62,401 nt of DNA from Desulfatibacillum sp. (GTDB taxonomy: Bacteria > Desulfobacterota > Desulfobacteria > Desulfobacterales > Desulfatibacillaceae): contig JAEINP010000030.1 in the NCBI GenBank assembly GCA_016342355.1, positions 1 through 62,401 on the forward strand. Reading direction: 5' to 3'. The notes under the pieces are model-generated. The model was not told the DNA's origin. It saw only the letters and a program-made list of their open reading frames with translations, and did no database searches. The stretch's first letter is position 1. Each line of letters begins with the position of its first letter. A program made the position numbers and the translations under genes. Of this stretch, positions 52,220 to 60,957 are shown one piece after another.

Positions 52220-53479
52220 ATGGGAATGAATATTGCTGAAAAGATTCTGGCGGCCCATGCAGGCCAGGATGCGGTGTCCCCCGGGGACCTGATCAACGCC
52301 AGAGTGGATATCGCCCTGGGCAACGACATCACCGCACCCATTGCCATCAAGCTGTTCAGGCAAAGCGGGGCCGCTAAGGTCTTTGACCCGGAGCGGGTGG
52401 TTTTGGTGCCGGACCATTTTACCCCCACCAAGGATATCAATTCCGCCATGCAGGTGAAAATGGTGCGGGATTTCGCCCGGGAACAGGGCCTTACCCATTG
52501 GTACGAAGGGGGAGACTCGGGCGTGGAACACGCCCTTTTGCCGGAAAAAGGCATTGTGGGCCCCGGAGACCTTGTCATCGGCGCGGACAGCCATACATGC
52601 ACCTACGGCGGCCTGGGCGCTTTCGCCACGGGCGTGGGCAGCACGGACTTGGCTGCGGCCATGATTACCGGCGAGGTCTGGCTCAAGGTTCCTGAAAGCA
52701 TCAAATTCGTCTACAAAGGCAAACTTAGGCCCCATGTGGAAGGCAAGGACCTCATCCTTCACACCATCGGCGACATTGGCGTGGACGGCGCACTTTACAT
52801 GGCCATGGAGTTCACCGGCGAGGTTATTGACGCCCTGCCCATGGCCGAAAGGCTCACCATGGCCAACATGGCCATCGAGGCGGGCGGTAAGGCAGGTATC
52901 ATCGCCCCGGACGCAGTGACCCGGGAATACGCCGAAGGCCGGACGATTCGCAAGCCCGTGTATTTCGCCAGCGACCCGGACGCCCAATACGCCAGGGTCA
53001 TTGAATACGATGTGACCGGGCTGGAGCCCCAGGTGGCCTTTCCCCATCTGCCGGAAAACACCCGCCCCATCAGCCAGGTGGGGAATGTGCCCATCCATCA
53101 GGTGATTATCGGTTCCTGCACCAATGGCCGTATTGAGGACATGCGTTCCGCGGCCCGCATCCTTAAGGGAAACAAGGCGGACAAAAACGTGCGGCTTATT
53201 GTCATCCCTGCCACGCCTGCGGTTTACAGGCAGGCCATGGAAGAAGGGCTTTTCGACATTTTCCTGTCAGCCGGGGCGGTCATCAGCCCTCCCACCTGCG
53301 GCCCCTGCCTGGGTGGACACATGGGAATCCTGGCGGCCGGAGAACGCGCCGTGGCCACCACAAACCGCAATTTTGTGGGTCGCATGGGCCATACGGAAAG
53401 CGAAGTGTACCTGGCCAATCCCGCTGTGGCGGCAGCTTCCGCCATAGCCGGAAAAATCGCCGGACCGGACGACATATAG
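52220..53479 (+). CDS. leuC: 3-isopropylmalate dehydratase, large subunit
   Basis: A 419-residue aconitase-family protein of the shorter LeuC type shared with archaeal homoaconitase. The [4Fe-4S] cysteines are in [10 protein letters not shown] and [25 protein letters not shown] is the first signature. With LeuD it isomerises 2- and 3-isopropylmalate in leucine synthesis; this clade also includes homoaconitases and methylmalate dehydratases, so the substrate could differ. leuD follows after 13 bp. Confidence 0.92.
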   Translation: MGMNIAEKILAAHAGQDAVSPGDLINARVDIALGNDITAPIAIKLFRQSGAAKVFDPERVVLVPDHFTPTKDINSAMQVKMVRDFAREQGLTHWYEGGDSGVEHALLPEKGIVGPGDLVIGADSHTCTYGGLGAFATGVGSTDLAAAMITGEVWLKVPESIKFVYKGKLRPHVEGKDLILHTIGDIGVDGALYMAMEFTGEVIDALPMAERLTMANMAIEAGGKAGIIAPDAVTREYAEGRTIRKPVYFASDPDAQYARVIEYDVTGLEPQVAFPHLPENTRPISQVGNVPIHQVIIGSCTNGRIEDMRSAARILKGNKADKNVRLIVIPATPAVYRQAMEEGLFDIFLSAGAVISPPTCGPCLGGHMGILAAGERAVATTNRNFVGRMGHTESEVYLANPAVAAASAIAGKIAGPDDI

Positions 53480-53492
53480 GAGGAAAACCAAC

Positions 53493-53993
53493 ATGGAAAC
53501 TATTCAAGGAAAAGTCTGGGCCTTTGGCGACGACGTGGACACAGACCTCATTATAGCCGCCCGGTACCTGACCACCAGCGACCCGGACGAACTGGCCAAA
53601 CATTGCATGGAAGACGCCGACCCCTCTTTTGCCTCCAATGTGGGGCCAGGGGATATTATTGTGGCGGGCAAGAATTTCGGCTGCGGATCCTCCCGGGAGC
53701 ACGCCCCCATTTCCATCAAGGCGGCGGGCGTGGTGTGCGTGATCGCCAAGAGTTTCGCCCGGATTTTTTATCGCAACGCCTTTAACACTGGCTTGCCCAT
53801 CCTGGAATGCCCCGAAGCGGACACCTTTGAGGATGGCGTTGTCCTGACCGTGGATTTTGACAACGGAACAATCACCGACAAAAACACGGGCAAAACCTAC
53901 AAAACCAAGCCCATCCCGCCCTTTATGCAGGAACTCCTGGATAGCGGCGGACTCATGGAGCACATCGCCAAGAAAATTCAGGCGCAGGGGTAG
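53493..53993 (+). CDS. leuD: 3-isopropylmalate dehydratase, small subunit
   Basis: A 166-residue small subunit carrying the swivelling domain. FGDDVDTDLIIAARYL and NFGCGSSREHAP are the signatures. The substrate-specificity loop (LTTSDPDELAKH) is of the general LeuD type. AGGAGG precedes the ATG. A terminator follows. Confidence 0.93.
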   Translation: METIQGKVWAFGDDVDTDLIIAARYLTTSDPDELAKHCMEDADPSFASNVGPGDIIVAGKNFGCGSSREHAPISIKAAGVVCVIAKSFARIFYRNAFNTGLPILECPEADTFEDGVVLTVDFDNGTITDKNTGKTYKTKPIPPFMQELLDSGGLMEHIAKKIQAQG

Positions 53994-54025
53994 TTAAAAC
54001 CTCTCGTCCCAAGCTATAAAAGGCA

Positions 54026-54064
54026 AAACACCCCGCAGCGTAGATCGCTTCGGGGTGTTTTTTT
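54026..54064 (+). terminator. Rho-independent terminator after leuD
   Basis: AAACACCCCG (54026-54035) and CGGGGTGTTT (54051-54060) form a 10-bp stem around a 15-nt loop, and T residues continue to 54064. A-rich sequence before it gives the reverse strand a weaker terminator for the convergent alkyl sulfatase. Confidence 0.88.
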
Positions 54065-54111
54065 GGTACCAACCGTGTACGCAAGGGGCTGCCCGGGTTT
54101 CAGGCCTGAAA

Positions 54112-56088
54112 TCAGGGTTCAATCAAGTTGAAATTGTTGTTGGGTTTTTCCAGGAGCATGAGGAATTTCAGCAGATCCATCCGGCTTCCTGCCACATTCA
54201 GGTCATCGGAAAAAATCGTTTCCTTCAGCCCGGCCTCGCCAATCAAAATACGGATGAACAGGTCATAGGTTATTTCCATGGTCACATCCGCATTGGGATC
54301 GGGAGAGGCCATTTTATGGTGCAGCACCGCGTTTTTCAGGCTAAGGACATAATTGTCCCCCAGGTCCGTAAAGTGGACGTTTATCACCATGTTCTTTCCT
54401 TCAGCCTTGGGACCATTCAGCCTGACGGAGATGCTGTCAAAAAACCGGGCCGGAGGAGTTTGCTTCATGACTTCCCGGATTTTGGAAATGTCCATGGGCG
54501 TATCAGGCGAACCGTGTCTCAGCTCATAGGCCGCGCTCAAATACTCACTCCGCCACACCCCGGATTCCGCCTGGTACCCCAGTTGGTCATAGGTCTTGGC
54601 CAGCAATGCCCGGGCATTTTTGTTGTCCGGTTGGGCGAATATCAGATGGTTGAGCACCTCGGCCACCCACCGGTAATCCCCGTCATCAAACGATTGCCTC
54701 GCCTTTTCCATAATCGTGTCGGCCCCGCCCATGTATTCCACATATCTGGTTGCCGATTCTTCGGGAGGCAGGGGATTGAGGCTGGCCGGATTGCCGTCGT
54801 ACCAACCCAGGTAATTCTGATACACCGCTTTGGAATTGTGGCTCAGGGTGCCGTAATAACCCCGGTTGGCGAATTCCATATCCAGAGATTCGGGAAGGGC
54901 GATCAACTCGGCGATTTCCATAGGAGTATATCCGCTGTTCGCAAGGCGCATGGTTTGGTCGTGTATATACTTGTACATATCCCGCTGTTTTTCCATAAAA
55001 TCGCGGGCCCGTTCCTTGCCCCAGACCGGCCAGTGATGGCTTGCAAAACAAATTTCCGCATCCCCGAAAATCTCCATGGCCTCGTCAATGTAACCGCTCC
55101 ACTTGAGGGCGTCCCGCACTTTGGCGCCCCGGAGAGTATAGAGATTGTGCATATTGTGGGATAGAATTTCAGCTCCGCAATAAGATTTGGAGTCCGGCAA
55201 ATAAAAAGCCAGCTCGGCCGGAGCCTCGGAACCCGGTGTGAACTGAAACACAAAGCGCACTCCATCCAGAACCATTTCCTGGGGAGTGTGATCCACAATG
55301 ACGTTGGGAACCAAAACCCCGTATGTGCCAAAGGGAATCCTGCTGCCCAGGCCAGTGTCCACATAGCCTCTTTCCGAGGAAGGCAAACGCAGCCCGAACT
55401 GATACACGGCCCTGCGGCTCATGGCTGTGCCCGCCATAATGTTCTCGCTGGTGGCTTCTTCCATAAATCCTTCCGGCGCGATGATCTGCACATTGTCCCG
55501 GACCGCTTCTTCCCGGGTGATCACTCCCAGCACCCCGCCGAAATGATCCATGTGGCTGTGGGTGTAGATGATCGCTTTGATGGGCTTGGGGGGCAGATGC
55601 TCCCGTGCAAAGGCTATGGCTGCTGCGGCGGTCTCCCGGGTGGTGAGGGGGTCCACGATAATCCAACCGGTCTTTCCCACGATAATCGTCATGTTGGAGA
55701 TGTCAAAACCCCGCAACTGGTATATTCCCGGCGTAACCTCAAAAAGCCCGTGGATGTTGTTCAGCCTCGCCTGACGCCACAGGCTGGGATTCACACTGCC
55801 CGGAACCTCGCCCTTCAAAAAAGCAAAGGCCTCCATGTCCCGCAAAATCTCGCCGTCGTCCCCCTCGATTTTCAGGTTTTTGGGAACAGCGATCAGGCCC
55901 CGTTTGGCGTCCTCAAAATCCCGGGTGTCCCCTAAAGGCAGTTCCTTGGCGACCGCCTTGTTTTTTTCTACAGTTTGGGCGGTGGGGGCCGTAAAGCCCA
56001 GGGCGTCGGCGTTTTCCTCATATTCCGGGGTGCACGCTGCCAGGAAAAGGGTGGATATGGCAGCGAGAAGAAACAGGATGCTTTTCAT
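54112..56088 (-). CDS. Alkyl sulfatase (SdsA1-type MBL-fold) lipoprotein
   Basis: A 658-residue protein with a lipoprotein signal (LFLLAAISTLFLAAC). The MBL metal motif is THSHMDHFGG, followed by the alkyl-sulfatase block (MSRRAVYQFGLRLP), the helical dimerisation region and the SCP2-like C-terminal domain (residues about 530-655). SdsA1 releases sulfate from long-chain alkyl sulfates such as SDS. GGAGG precedes the ATG at 56088; the longer frame to 56154 would disrupt the signal. In a sulfate reducer, freed sulfate and fatty alcohol would both be useful, but that is inference. Confidence 0.9.
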   Translation of the reverse strand: MKSILFLLAAISTLFLAACTPEYEENADALGFTAPTAQTVEKNKAVAKELPLGDTRDFEDAKRGLIAVPKNLKIEGDDGEILRDMEAFAFLKGEVPGSVNPSLWRQARLNNIHGLFEVTPGIYQLRGFDISNMTIIVGKTGWIIVDPLTTRETAAAAIAFAREHLPPKPIKAIIYTHSHMDHFGGVLGVITREEAVRDNVQIIAPEGFMEEATSENIMAGTAMSRRAVYQFGLRLPSSERGYVDTGLGSRIPFGTYGVLVPNVIVDHTPQEMVLDGVRFVFQFTPGSEAPAELAFYLPDSKSYCGAEILSHNMHNLYTLRGAKVRDALKWSGYIDEAMEIFGDAEICFASHHWPVWGKERARDFMEKQRDMYKYIHDQTMRLANSGYTPMEIAELIALPESLDMEFANRGYYGTLSHNSKAVYQNYLGWYDGNPASLNPLPPEESATRYVEYMGGADTIMEKARQSFDDGDYRWVAEVLNHLIFAQPDNKNARALLAKTYDQLGYQAESGVWRSEYLSAAYELRHGSPDTPMDISKIREVMKQTPPARFFDSISVRLNGPKAEGKNMVINVHFTDLGDNYVLSLKNAVLHHKMASPDPNADVTMEITYDLFIRILIGEAGLKETIFSDDLNVAGSRMDLLKFLMLLEKPNNNFNLIEP

Positions 56089-56165
56089 GAAGGACCTCCA
56101 CAGGAAAGTGTTTTTGAAACGTAAAAGCAGTGTTTTTCGGAAAATTGTACTCAAGGCCTGAGTGC

Positions 56166-56177
56166 AGTCAGTTGACT
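56166..56177. promoter_or_regulatory. Candidate operator palindrome before the alkyl sulfatase
   Basis: AGTCA and TGACT arms separated by GT, placed just downstream of the -10 box near the expected transcription start. Confidence 0.4.
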
Positions 56178-56185
56178 ACATCTCA

Positions 56186-56213
56186 ATTATAAAGAAATTC
56201 GCTCATTTGTCAA
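56186..56213 (-). promoter_or_regulatory. Sigma-70 promoter of the alkyl sulfatase
   Basis: On the minus strand TTGACA (56213-56208) and TATAAT (56191-56186), both perfect, 16 bp apart. It separates this gene from the sugar operon upstream. Confidence 0.85.
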
Positions 56214-56277
56214 ATACTTTTTAACAGGCTGGTTTTAGCATAAAACCAGTCTGTAAAGTATTTGGGAATAGTGAAGG

Positions 56278-57198
56278 TTATCCGTGGTAAAGCAGTTCGG
56301 CCAAGCCGTTCCGGATGGTATAGGCGGGTTCGAAGCCCAGGAGTTCCCGGGCCATGGAAATATCTCCCCGGGAGTGGCGCACGTCCCCGGGCCTGGAATC
56401 CTTATAAAGGACTTCAAAACCCCTGTCTCCAATATCCCGGATATAATCAAGAAGATCCAGGAGACTGATTTCCATGCCGGTGCCTACATTGATGGCTTCT
56501 CCGGCCCCCACCTTTGGGGAGATCATGGCCAGAAGATTGGCCTGGACCACGTCACGGACGAATATAAAATCCCGGCTTTGCATTCCGTCTCCGTACACGC
56601 AGGCATGGCCCTGGGCGGTATCATTGACAAACCGGGAGATCACGCCGGAATACTCGGAGGAAGGGTCCTGGCGAGGACCGAACACATTGAAAAAACGCAG
56701 GCAAACCGTTTGCAGGTTGTACAGATTTGCGAAAACTCTCATGTATAGTTCACACCCGGCCTTGGACACGGCATAGGGGGATTCGGGCATGTGGGGCATG
56801 GTTTCCTTTTTTGGGGTTTCGGGATTGTTTCCGTATACGGCGCAAGAACTGGCGAAAACCACCCGTTTGGCCCCGGCGTCCCGGGCGGCCGTGAGGATAT
56901 TGAGGGTGCCGGTGAGGTTGACCTGGTGGCAGGCATGGGGCCGTTCCACGGAATCAAAGGCTGAAACAAGGCCGGCCAGATGAAACACCCCGTCCACTCC
57001 GTCCATGGCCGAGGTCACGGCCCGGGAATCGCGGATATCCCCTTTAATAAACTCCACCTGATCGGAAAACCCCGCGATATTGTCTTCGTATCCTGAGGAC
57101 AAATCATCCAGGATTCTGACTTTTTCGCCCTGCTCCACCAGGGCTTCGCAAATATGGGAACCGATGAAACCGCAACCGCCGGTCACAAGGTAATGCAT
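56278..57198 (-). CDS. NAD-dependent nucleotide-sugar epimerase (GalE/WbpP-like SDR)
   Basis: A 306-residue extended SDR. NAD-binding motif TGGCGFIGSH, catalytic SSCAVYG and YAVSK, and the nucleotide-sugar block FFNVFGPRQDP. Most similar in look to UDP-glucose or UDP-N-acetylglucosamine 4-epimerases. It is the last gene of a six-gene minus-strand sugar operon, 41 bp after the nucleotidyltransferase. The substrate is not certain. Confidence 0.87.
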   Translation of the reverse strand: MHYLVTGGCGFIGSHICEALVEQGEKVRILDDLSSGYEDNIAGFSDQVEFIKGDIRDSRAVTSAMDGVDGVFHLAGLVSAFDSVERPHACHQVNLTGTLNILTAARDAGAKRVVFASSCAVYGNNPETPKKETMPHMPESPYAVSKAGCELYMRVFANLYNLQTVCLRFFNVFGPRQDPSSEYSGVISRFVNDTAQGHACVYGDGMQSRDFIFVRDVVQANLLAMISPKVGAGEAINVGTGMEISLLDLLDYIRDIGDRGFEVLYKDSRPGDVRHSRGDISMARELLGFEPAYTIRNGLAELLYHG

Positions 57199-57239
57199 GA
57201 AATTTCCCCCTCCGAATTATTGACTGACAAGGGCCGGGA

Positions 57240-58142
57240 TTACCAAAGTTTTTCCGGATATTCGCCCTTGTCCGTAAGGTTTTTGATGTGCTGCATAACG
57301 TGATCCTTATCGTCCTTGTAGGTCACGCCCACCCAGCGTTCCGAACTGGCCAGGACAGACACACTGGCCCGGTTTTCCTGTATCAGGCGGTCCACGACGC
57401 TGGGTAAATAGAATTCGGTTTTCAGATCAGTGGCCCCGGATTCCACAAATTCCCGGAACTGTTCGTCCAAATGGGAAAAAAATCTCGGAGTGAATCCCCA
57501 AAAGTTCAGGGAGACCGGTTCCTCGCCCGTAAGGGCCTCCTGCCTACCCTCTCCGGCGTCATGGATCATGCCGTTTTCAGTCCGGCAGATGCCGGTGCAT
57601 TCGGTAACGGAAACCAGGTTATTTTCCTGGTCCACCTTGCACACGCCCCGGGAAACCGTTCCGTGTTGGGACAGGGTGTTATTAAGGGCGAAAGCCACCA
57701 TTGCGAAGTGGCGTTGGTCGCTGCAATTTGCTTGGGATTTTAAAAAGGACGCCATTTCCATGTAGGCGGTGCGGCCATAAAAATCATCGGCGTTGATCAC
57801 GCAAAAGGGTTCTTCCACCGCATCCTTGCAAACCAGAACCGCATGCCCGGTGCCCCAGGGTTTGACCCGGCCTTCAGGCACGGAGAATCCGTTGGGCAAG
57901 GCGTCCAGCTCCTGGAAAACCAGTTCGCATGGGACCCTTTTTTCGTACCGCTCCGTTATGAATTCCCGGCAGGGCGCTTCTATATCACGCCGGATTACAA
58001 AAATAATACGTTTGAAGCCCGCCAACAGGGCGTCGTATATGGAGTAGTCCAAAATGCTTTGATTGTGAGGACCCACGGCGTCCAATTGCTTGAGCCCGCC
58101 GTAGCGTGATCCCACTCCCGCCGCCAGAATGACCAAAGTCAT
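57240..58142 (-). CDS. Sugar-phosphate nucleotidyltransferase
   Basis: A 300-residue nucleotidyltransferase with the signature LAAGVGSRYGGLKQLD and the metal-binding INADDFYG. In the setting of heptose kinase and heptose isomerase genes it could be the step that activates a heptose 1-phosphate (HddC-like), though it is longer than typical HddC and could make another NDP-sugar. Gaps of 29 and 41 bp to its neighbours indicate cotranscription. Confidence 0.8.
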   Translation of the reverse strand: MTLVILAAGVGSRYGGLKQLDAVGPHNQSILDYSIYDALLAGFKRIIFVIRRDIEAPCREFITERYEKRVPCELVFQELDALPNGFSVPEGRVKPWGTGHAVLVCKDAVEEPFCVINADDFYGRTAYMEMASFLKSQANCSDQRHFAMVAFALNNTLSQHGTVSRGVCKVDQENNLVSVTECTGICRTENGMIHDAGEGRQEALTGEEPVSLNFWGFTPRFFSHLDEQFREFVESGATDLKTEFYLPSVVDRLIQENRASVSVLASSERWVGVTYKDDKDHVMQHIKNLTDKGEYPEKLW

Positions 58143-58171
58143 AAATCATTTTTCCTTTTGAATTTAAAGTA

Positions 58172-58750
58172 TTAACAGGCTGCGGAATCCTGGCCCAAGG
58201 CTTTCATGATCCGCTGCATGGCCATATGCACCACGATCATGTGCACGTCCTCGGTCATCTGCATGTCGTCCACCCGAGCGTGAACAGGTATGCCTGCTAT
58301 TTGCATCAGTTTTCCGCCGCCGTATCCACACAGGCCCACGGTCACGCCGCCGTTATTATTGGCGTATTCAATGGCCTTGAGCACGTTGGGGGAATTGCCG
58401 CTGCCCGAAATTCCAATGACCACGTCTCCCGGCTCGAAAAAATTTTGCAGGGGACCCACAAAAACCTCATCATAGGAGAGGTCGTTGGCATAGGCCATCA
58501 TGGTGGAAATGCTGTCGTTCAGGCAGATCATCTTAAATTTTTTTTCCAGGTTCAGGCAACACCCCTTGTTGAGGTCGCACACCCAATGGGAAGCGGTGGA
58601 GGCGCTGCCGCCGTTGCCCATGACAAAAATCCTGCGGCCATGTTCATAGGCTTCCATCATGGCGCTGATCATTTTTTCAAAGGCCTCGTGGGGGAAATCA
58701 TCCAGCACGGCCTTGAGTCCGACCACGTATTGTTCCGAAAAATATTGCAT
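58172..58750 (-). CDS. Phosphoheptose isomerase (SIS domain, GmhA-like)
   Basis: A 192-residue SIS-domain protein. FVMGNGGSASTASHWVCDL and GISGSGNSPNVLKAI are the sugar-phosphate binding sites. GmhA turns sedoheptulose 7-phosphate into heptose 7-phosphate. GGGAG precedes the ATG at 58750; the longer frame to 58921 overlaps the epimerase and is rejected. Fits with the HddA-like kinase two genes earlier in the operon. Confidence 0.85.
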   Translation of the reverse strand: MQYFSEQYVVGLKAVLDDFPHEAFEKMISAMMEAYEHGRRIFVMGNGGSASTASHWVCDLNKGCCLNLEKKFKMICLNDSISTMMAYANDLSYDEVFVGPLQNFFEPGDVVIGISGSGNSPNVLKAIEYANNNGGVTVGLCGYGGGKLMQIAGIPVHARVDDMQMTEDVHMIVVHMAMQRIMKALGQDSAAC

Positions 58751-58779
58751 GCCAATCTCCCTTGGGGCTGCGCCGGACT

Positions 58780-59910
58780 TCAGGCCCGGACGTCCCGCAC
58801 CACGTTTAAGTCTTTCATGGTTTTGTTGGCGAAATCCAGGATGTCTTCCACGTTCTCCTGTTCGTACAGCCAGTCCACATATTCCCTGACGCTTTGGTCC
58901 GGGGTGTTTTGAGGTTCCCATCCCAGGGATTTGAGGGCTGAAATATCGGAGCAGGCGTTCCGGGTGTCTCCAAATCGATACTTGCCGGGAACCAGGGCAT
59001 CGGAGAGTTCTTTGTTTTTTCGCGCCTGAAACTCCTTTTGTACAATTGCGGCGAACTCGCTTACCGTGAAGGCTAGGCCGCCGCCCACATTGAAGACCTG
59101 ATAGTCCATGGCGGAATCTTCCAGCGCCAAAAGGTTGGCCCGAACCACGTCATGGATGTTGACAAAATCCCTGCATTGCAGGCCGTCTTCGTACAGGGTG
59201 GGAGCTTTATCAAAATAATAGTGAAGAGAGAAAATCCGGCATGCTCCGCTATAAGCGTTGTAAAACGATTGCCTGGGACCTTGGACAATGGAGTAGCGCA
59301 TGGCTACGGACGGAATGTTATACCGTTGGCCGAAGGTCATGGCCTGGATTTCCTGGGAATGCTTGGCCATGGCGTAGGCGTTGGGCGGAGACACATGGGT
59401 TTCGGGGGTCCACTGCCAGTACATGTCTTCCCCGCAAATGGGGCAGGCGTGCTCCCATTTTCCTTCCATTAACTGGGATTCGGGCCTCAGGATGGGGCTG
59501 GTTTTTCGAGCGCAGGAATCGCACAAATACTCCCCTTCCCCGGCAACGAATTGACTGCTCGCCACCACCACCTTGGCCAGGTCCAGCCCCATTTCCACGG
59601 CTGTCTCGTACAGGAGAGCTGTTCCCACGCTGTTGACATGGAAGAAGGTGGAAAAATCGGGCAAATAATCCTGGTAAGCGGCCAGATGATACACGGCTTC
59701 CCGGCCATGGAGGGCTTTTTTCCAATCATCCTTGGAGCGTACGTCGCCCAACAGGAATTCTGCTTCAGAGTTGACCCAGGGGGGCATTCCGGCCCGGTGA
59801 ACCGGTTTTTGGAGATTGTCCAGAACGCGGACCTCATGCCCATTTTCCACCAGGGCATCCACCGTGTGGGACCCGATGAATCCTGCTCCGCCTGTTACCA
59901 GAATTTTCAT
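58780..59910 (-). CDS. Nucleotide-sugar epimerase/dehydratase with inserted zinc-ribbon-like segment
   Basis: A 376-residue extended SDR. NAD motif TGGAGFIGSH, catalytic Ser in VVASSQF and YAMAK at 179-183. Between them is an insertion with C130-x2-C133 and C156-x2-C159, a pattern that would bind zinc, so the segment between active-site Ser and Tyr is expanded by about 50 residues. The rest of the fold is complete (RYSIVQGPRQ, FNVGGG). Reaction not known; probably epimerisation or 4,6-dehydration in the heptose or surface-sugar pathway. Confidence 0.83.
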   Translation of the reverse strand: MKILVTGGAGFIGSHTVDALVENGHEVRVLDNLQKPVHRAGMPPWVNSEAEFLLGDVRSKDDWKKALHGREAVYHLAAYQDYLPDFSTFFHVNSVGTALLYETAVEMGLDLAKVVVASSQFVAGEGEYLCDSCARKTSPILRPESQLMEGKWEHACPICGEDMYWQWTPETHVSPPNAYAMAKHSQEIQAMTFGQRYNIPSVAMRYSIVQGPRQSFYNAYSGACRIFSLHYYFDKAPTLYEDGLQCRDFVNIHDVVRANLLALEDSAMDYQVFNVGGGLAFTVSEFAAIVQKEFQARKNKELSDALVPGKYRFGDTRNACSDISALKSLGWEPQNTPDQSVREYVDWLYEQENVEDILDFANKTMKDLNVVRDVRA

Positions 59911-59934
59911 AAAACTTTCCTTCCACCCTCCAAA

Positions 59935-60930
59935 CTATTTGGTGGGATACCCCCGGTGGTCAAAGATCACCTGGCTGCCGCTCCGCTCCAGCATAAAGGG
60001 CAGTTCCCTGTACTGGGCCATGGCCTTGAACACGTCTTTTTGGTCTTCCCTTTGGGCTACCAGTATGAGAAAACCTCCGCCGCCTGCACCGGCTATCTTT
60101 CCGCCCAGAGCGCCAGCCTCTTTGGCCCTCACATACATATCGCTGATTTGGGAATTGGTGATTCCGGAAGCCATTTTTTGTTTGAGTTCCCAGTTTTTAT
60201 CCAACAGCCTGCCGCATTCGCGGATGTCTCCGGATTCCACGGCGATCTTAAAAGGCTCCACCAGGGCCACCATGTCGGTCATGGCCTTAAATTTTTCATC
60301 TTCGGCAGTAGTGCGGGACTGCTCGGACAAGATAACGTCCGCACTCCTGGTAATGCCCGTATAATAGAGTAATAGGCTGGAATAAAAGGCCCGGAATACG
60401 TCGTGGTCCATCTCCAACGGGATGCGCTCCACGGTATGGTCCTTACGGAAAACAAACTGGTTGACCCCGCCGTAGGCTGCGGCATACTGGTCCTGTCTGC
60501 CGATGGGCTTGCCCAGGATGTCGATCTCAATATGGCAGGCTTCCTGCGCCAGTTGCTCGGCGGTCACCAGGGTATGGTTGTAGGAATACAGGGCATGGAG
60601 AAGGGCAACAGTCACCGAACTGGAACTGCCCAGACCCGACCCTGCCGAAGGCACGTCAGCCAGGGTTGTGATTTCCACCCCTTTTCCCACTCCGGTTATG
60701 CGCATGGCCTCCCGGACCAGATCATGGGCGATTTCGTCCACATGGTCCACGCACTCCTTCTTGGAATAGTTGATATAGATTTTGTCATCAAACCGGCCTT
60801 TGATGATAACGTACACAAACTTGTCAATGGCCGAACTCACAACCATTCCGGGCTTTTTTTCATAATAGGCGGGAAGGTCGGACCCTCCCCCCACAAAACC
60901 TATGCGAAGGGGTGTGCGGACTATGAGCAT
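59935..60930 (-). CDS. hddA: GHMP kinase, heptose 7-phosphate kinase (HddA-like)
   Basis: A 331-residue GHMP-family kinase: RTPLRIGFVGGGSDLPAYY at the N-terminus, PSAGSGLGSSSSVTVALLHAL (ATP loop) and AGAGGGGFLILV near the end. HddA phosphorylates D-glycero-alpha-D-manno-heptose 7-phosphate at C1 on the way to GDP-heptose. The isomerase and nucleotidyltransferase in the same operon support this; the phosphatase GmhB is not in the window. Confidence 0.85.
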   Translation of the reverse strand: MLIVRTPLRIGFVGGGSDLPAYYEKKPGMVVSSAIDKFVYVIIKGRFDDKIYINYSKKECVDHVDEIAHDLVREAMRITGVGKGVEITTLADVPSAGSGLGSSSSVTVALLHALYSYNHTLVTAEQLAQEACHIEIDILGKPIGRQDQYAAAYGGVNQFVFRKDHTVERIPLEMDHDVFRAFYSSLLLYYTGITRSADVILSEQSRTTAEDEKFKAMTDMVALVEPFKIAVESGDIRECGRLLDKNWELKQKMASGITNSQISDMYVRAKEAGALGGKIAGAGGGGFLILVAQREDQKDVFKAMAQYRELPFMLERSGSQVIFDHRGYPTK

Positions 60931-60957
60931 ATTGATTCCTTCTTTAGACTGTTGGGC

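Noticed and set aside
54055-55164. A 369-residue plus-strand frame opposite the alkyl sulfatase
   Set aside because: It begins in the leuD terminator and mirrors the sulfatase codons; no motif or RBS.
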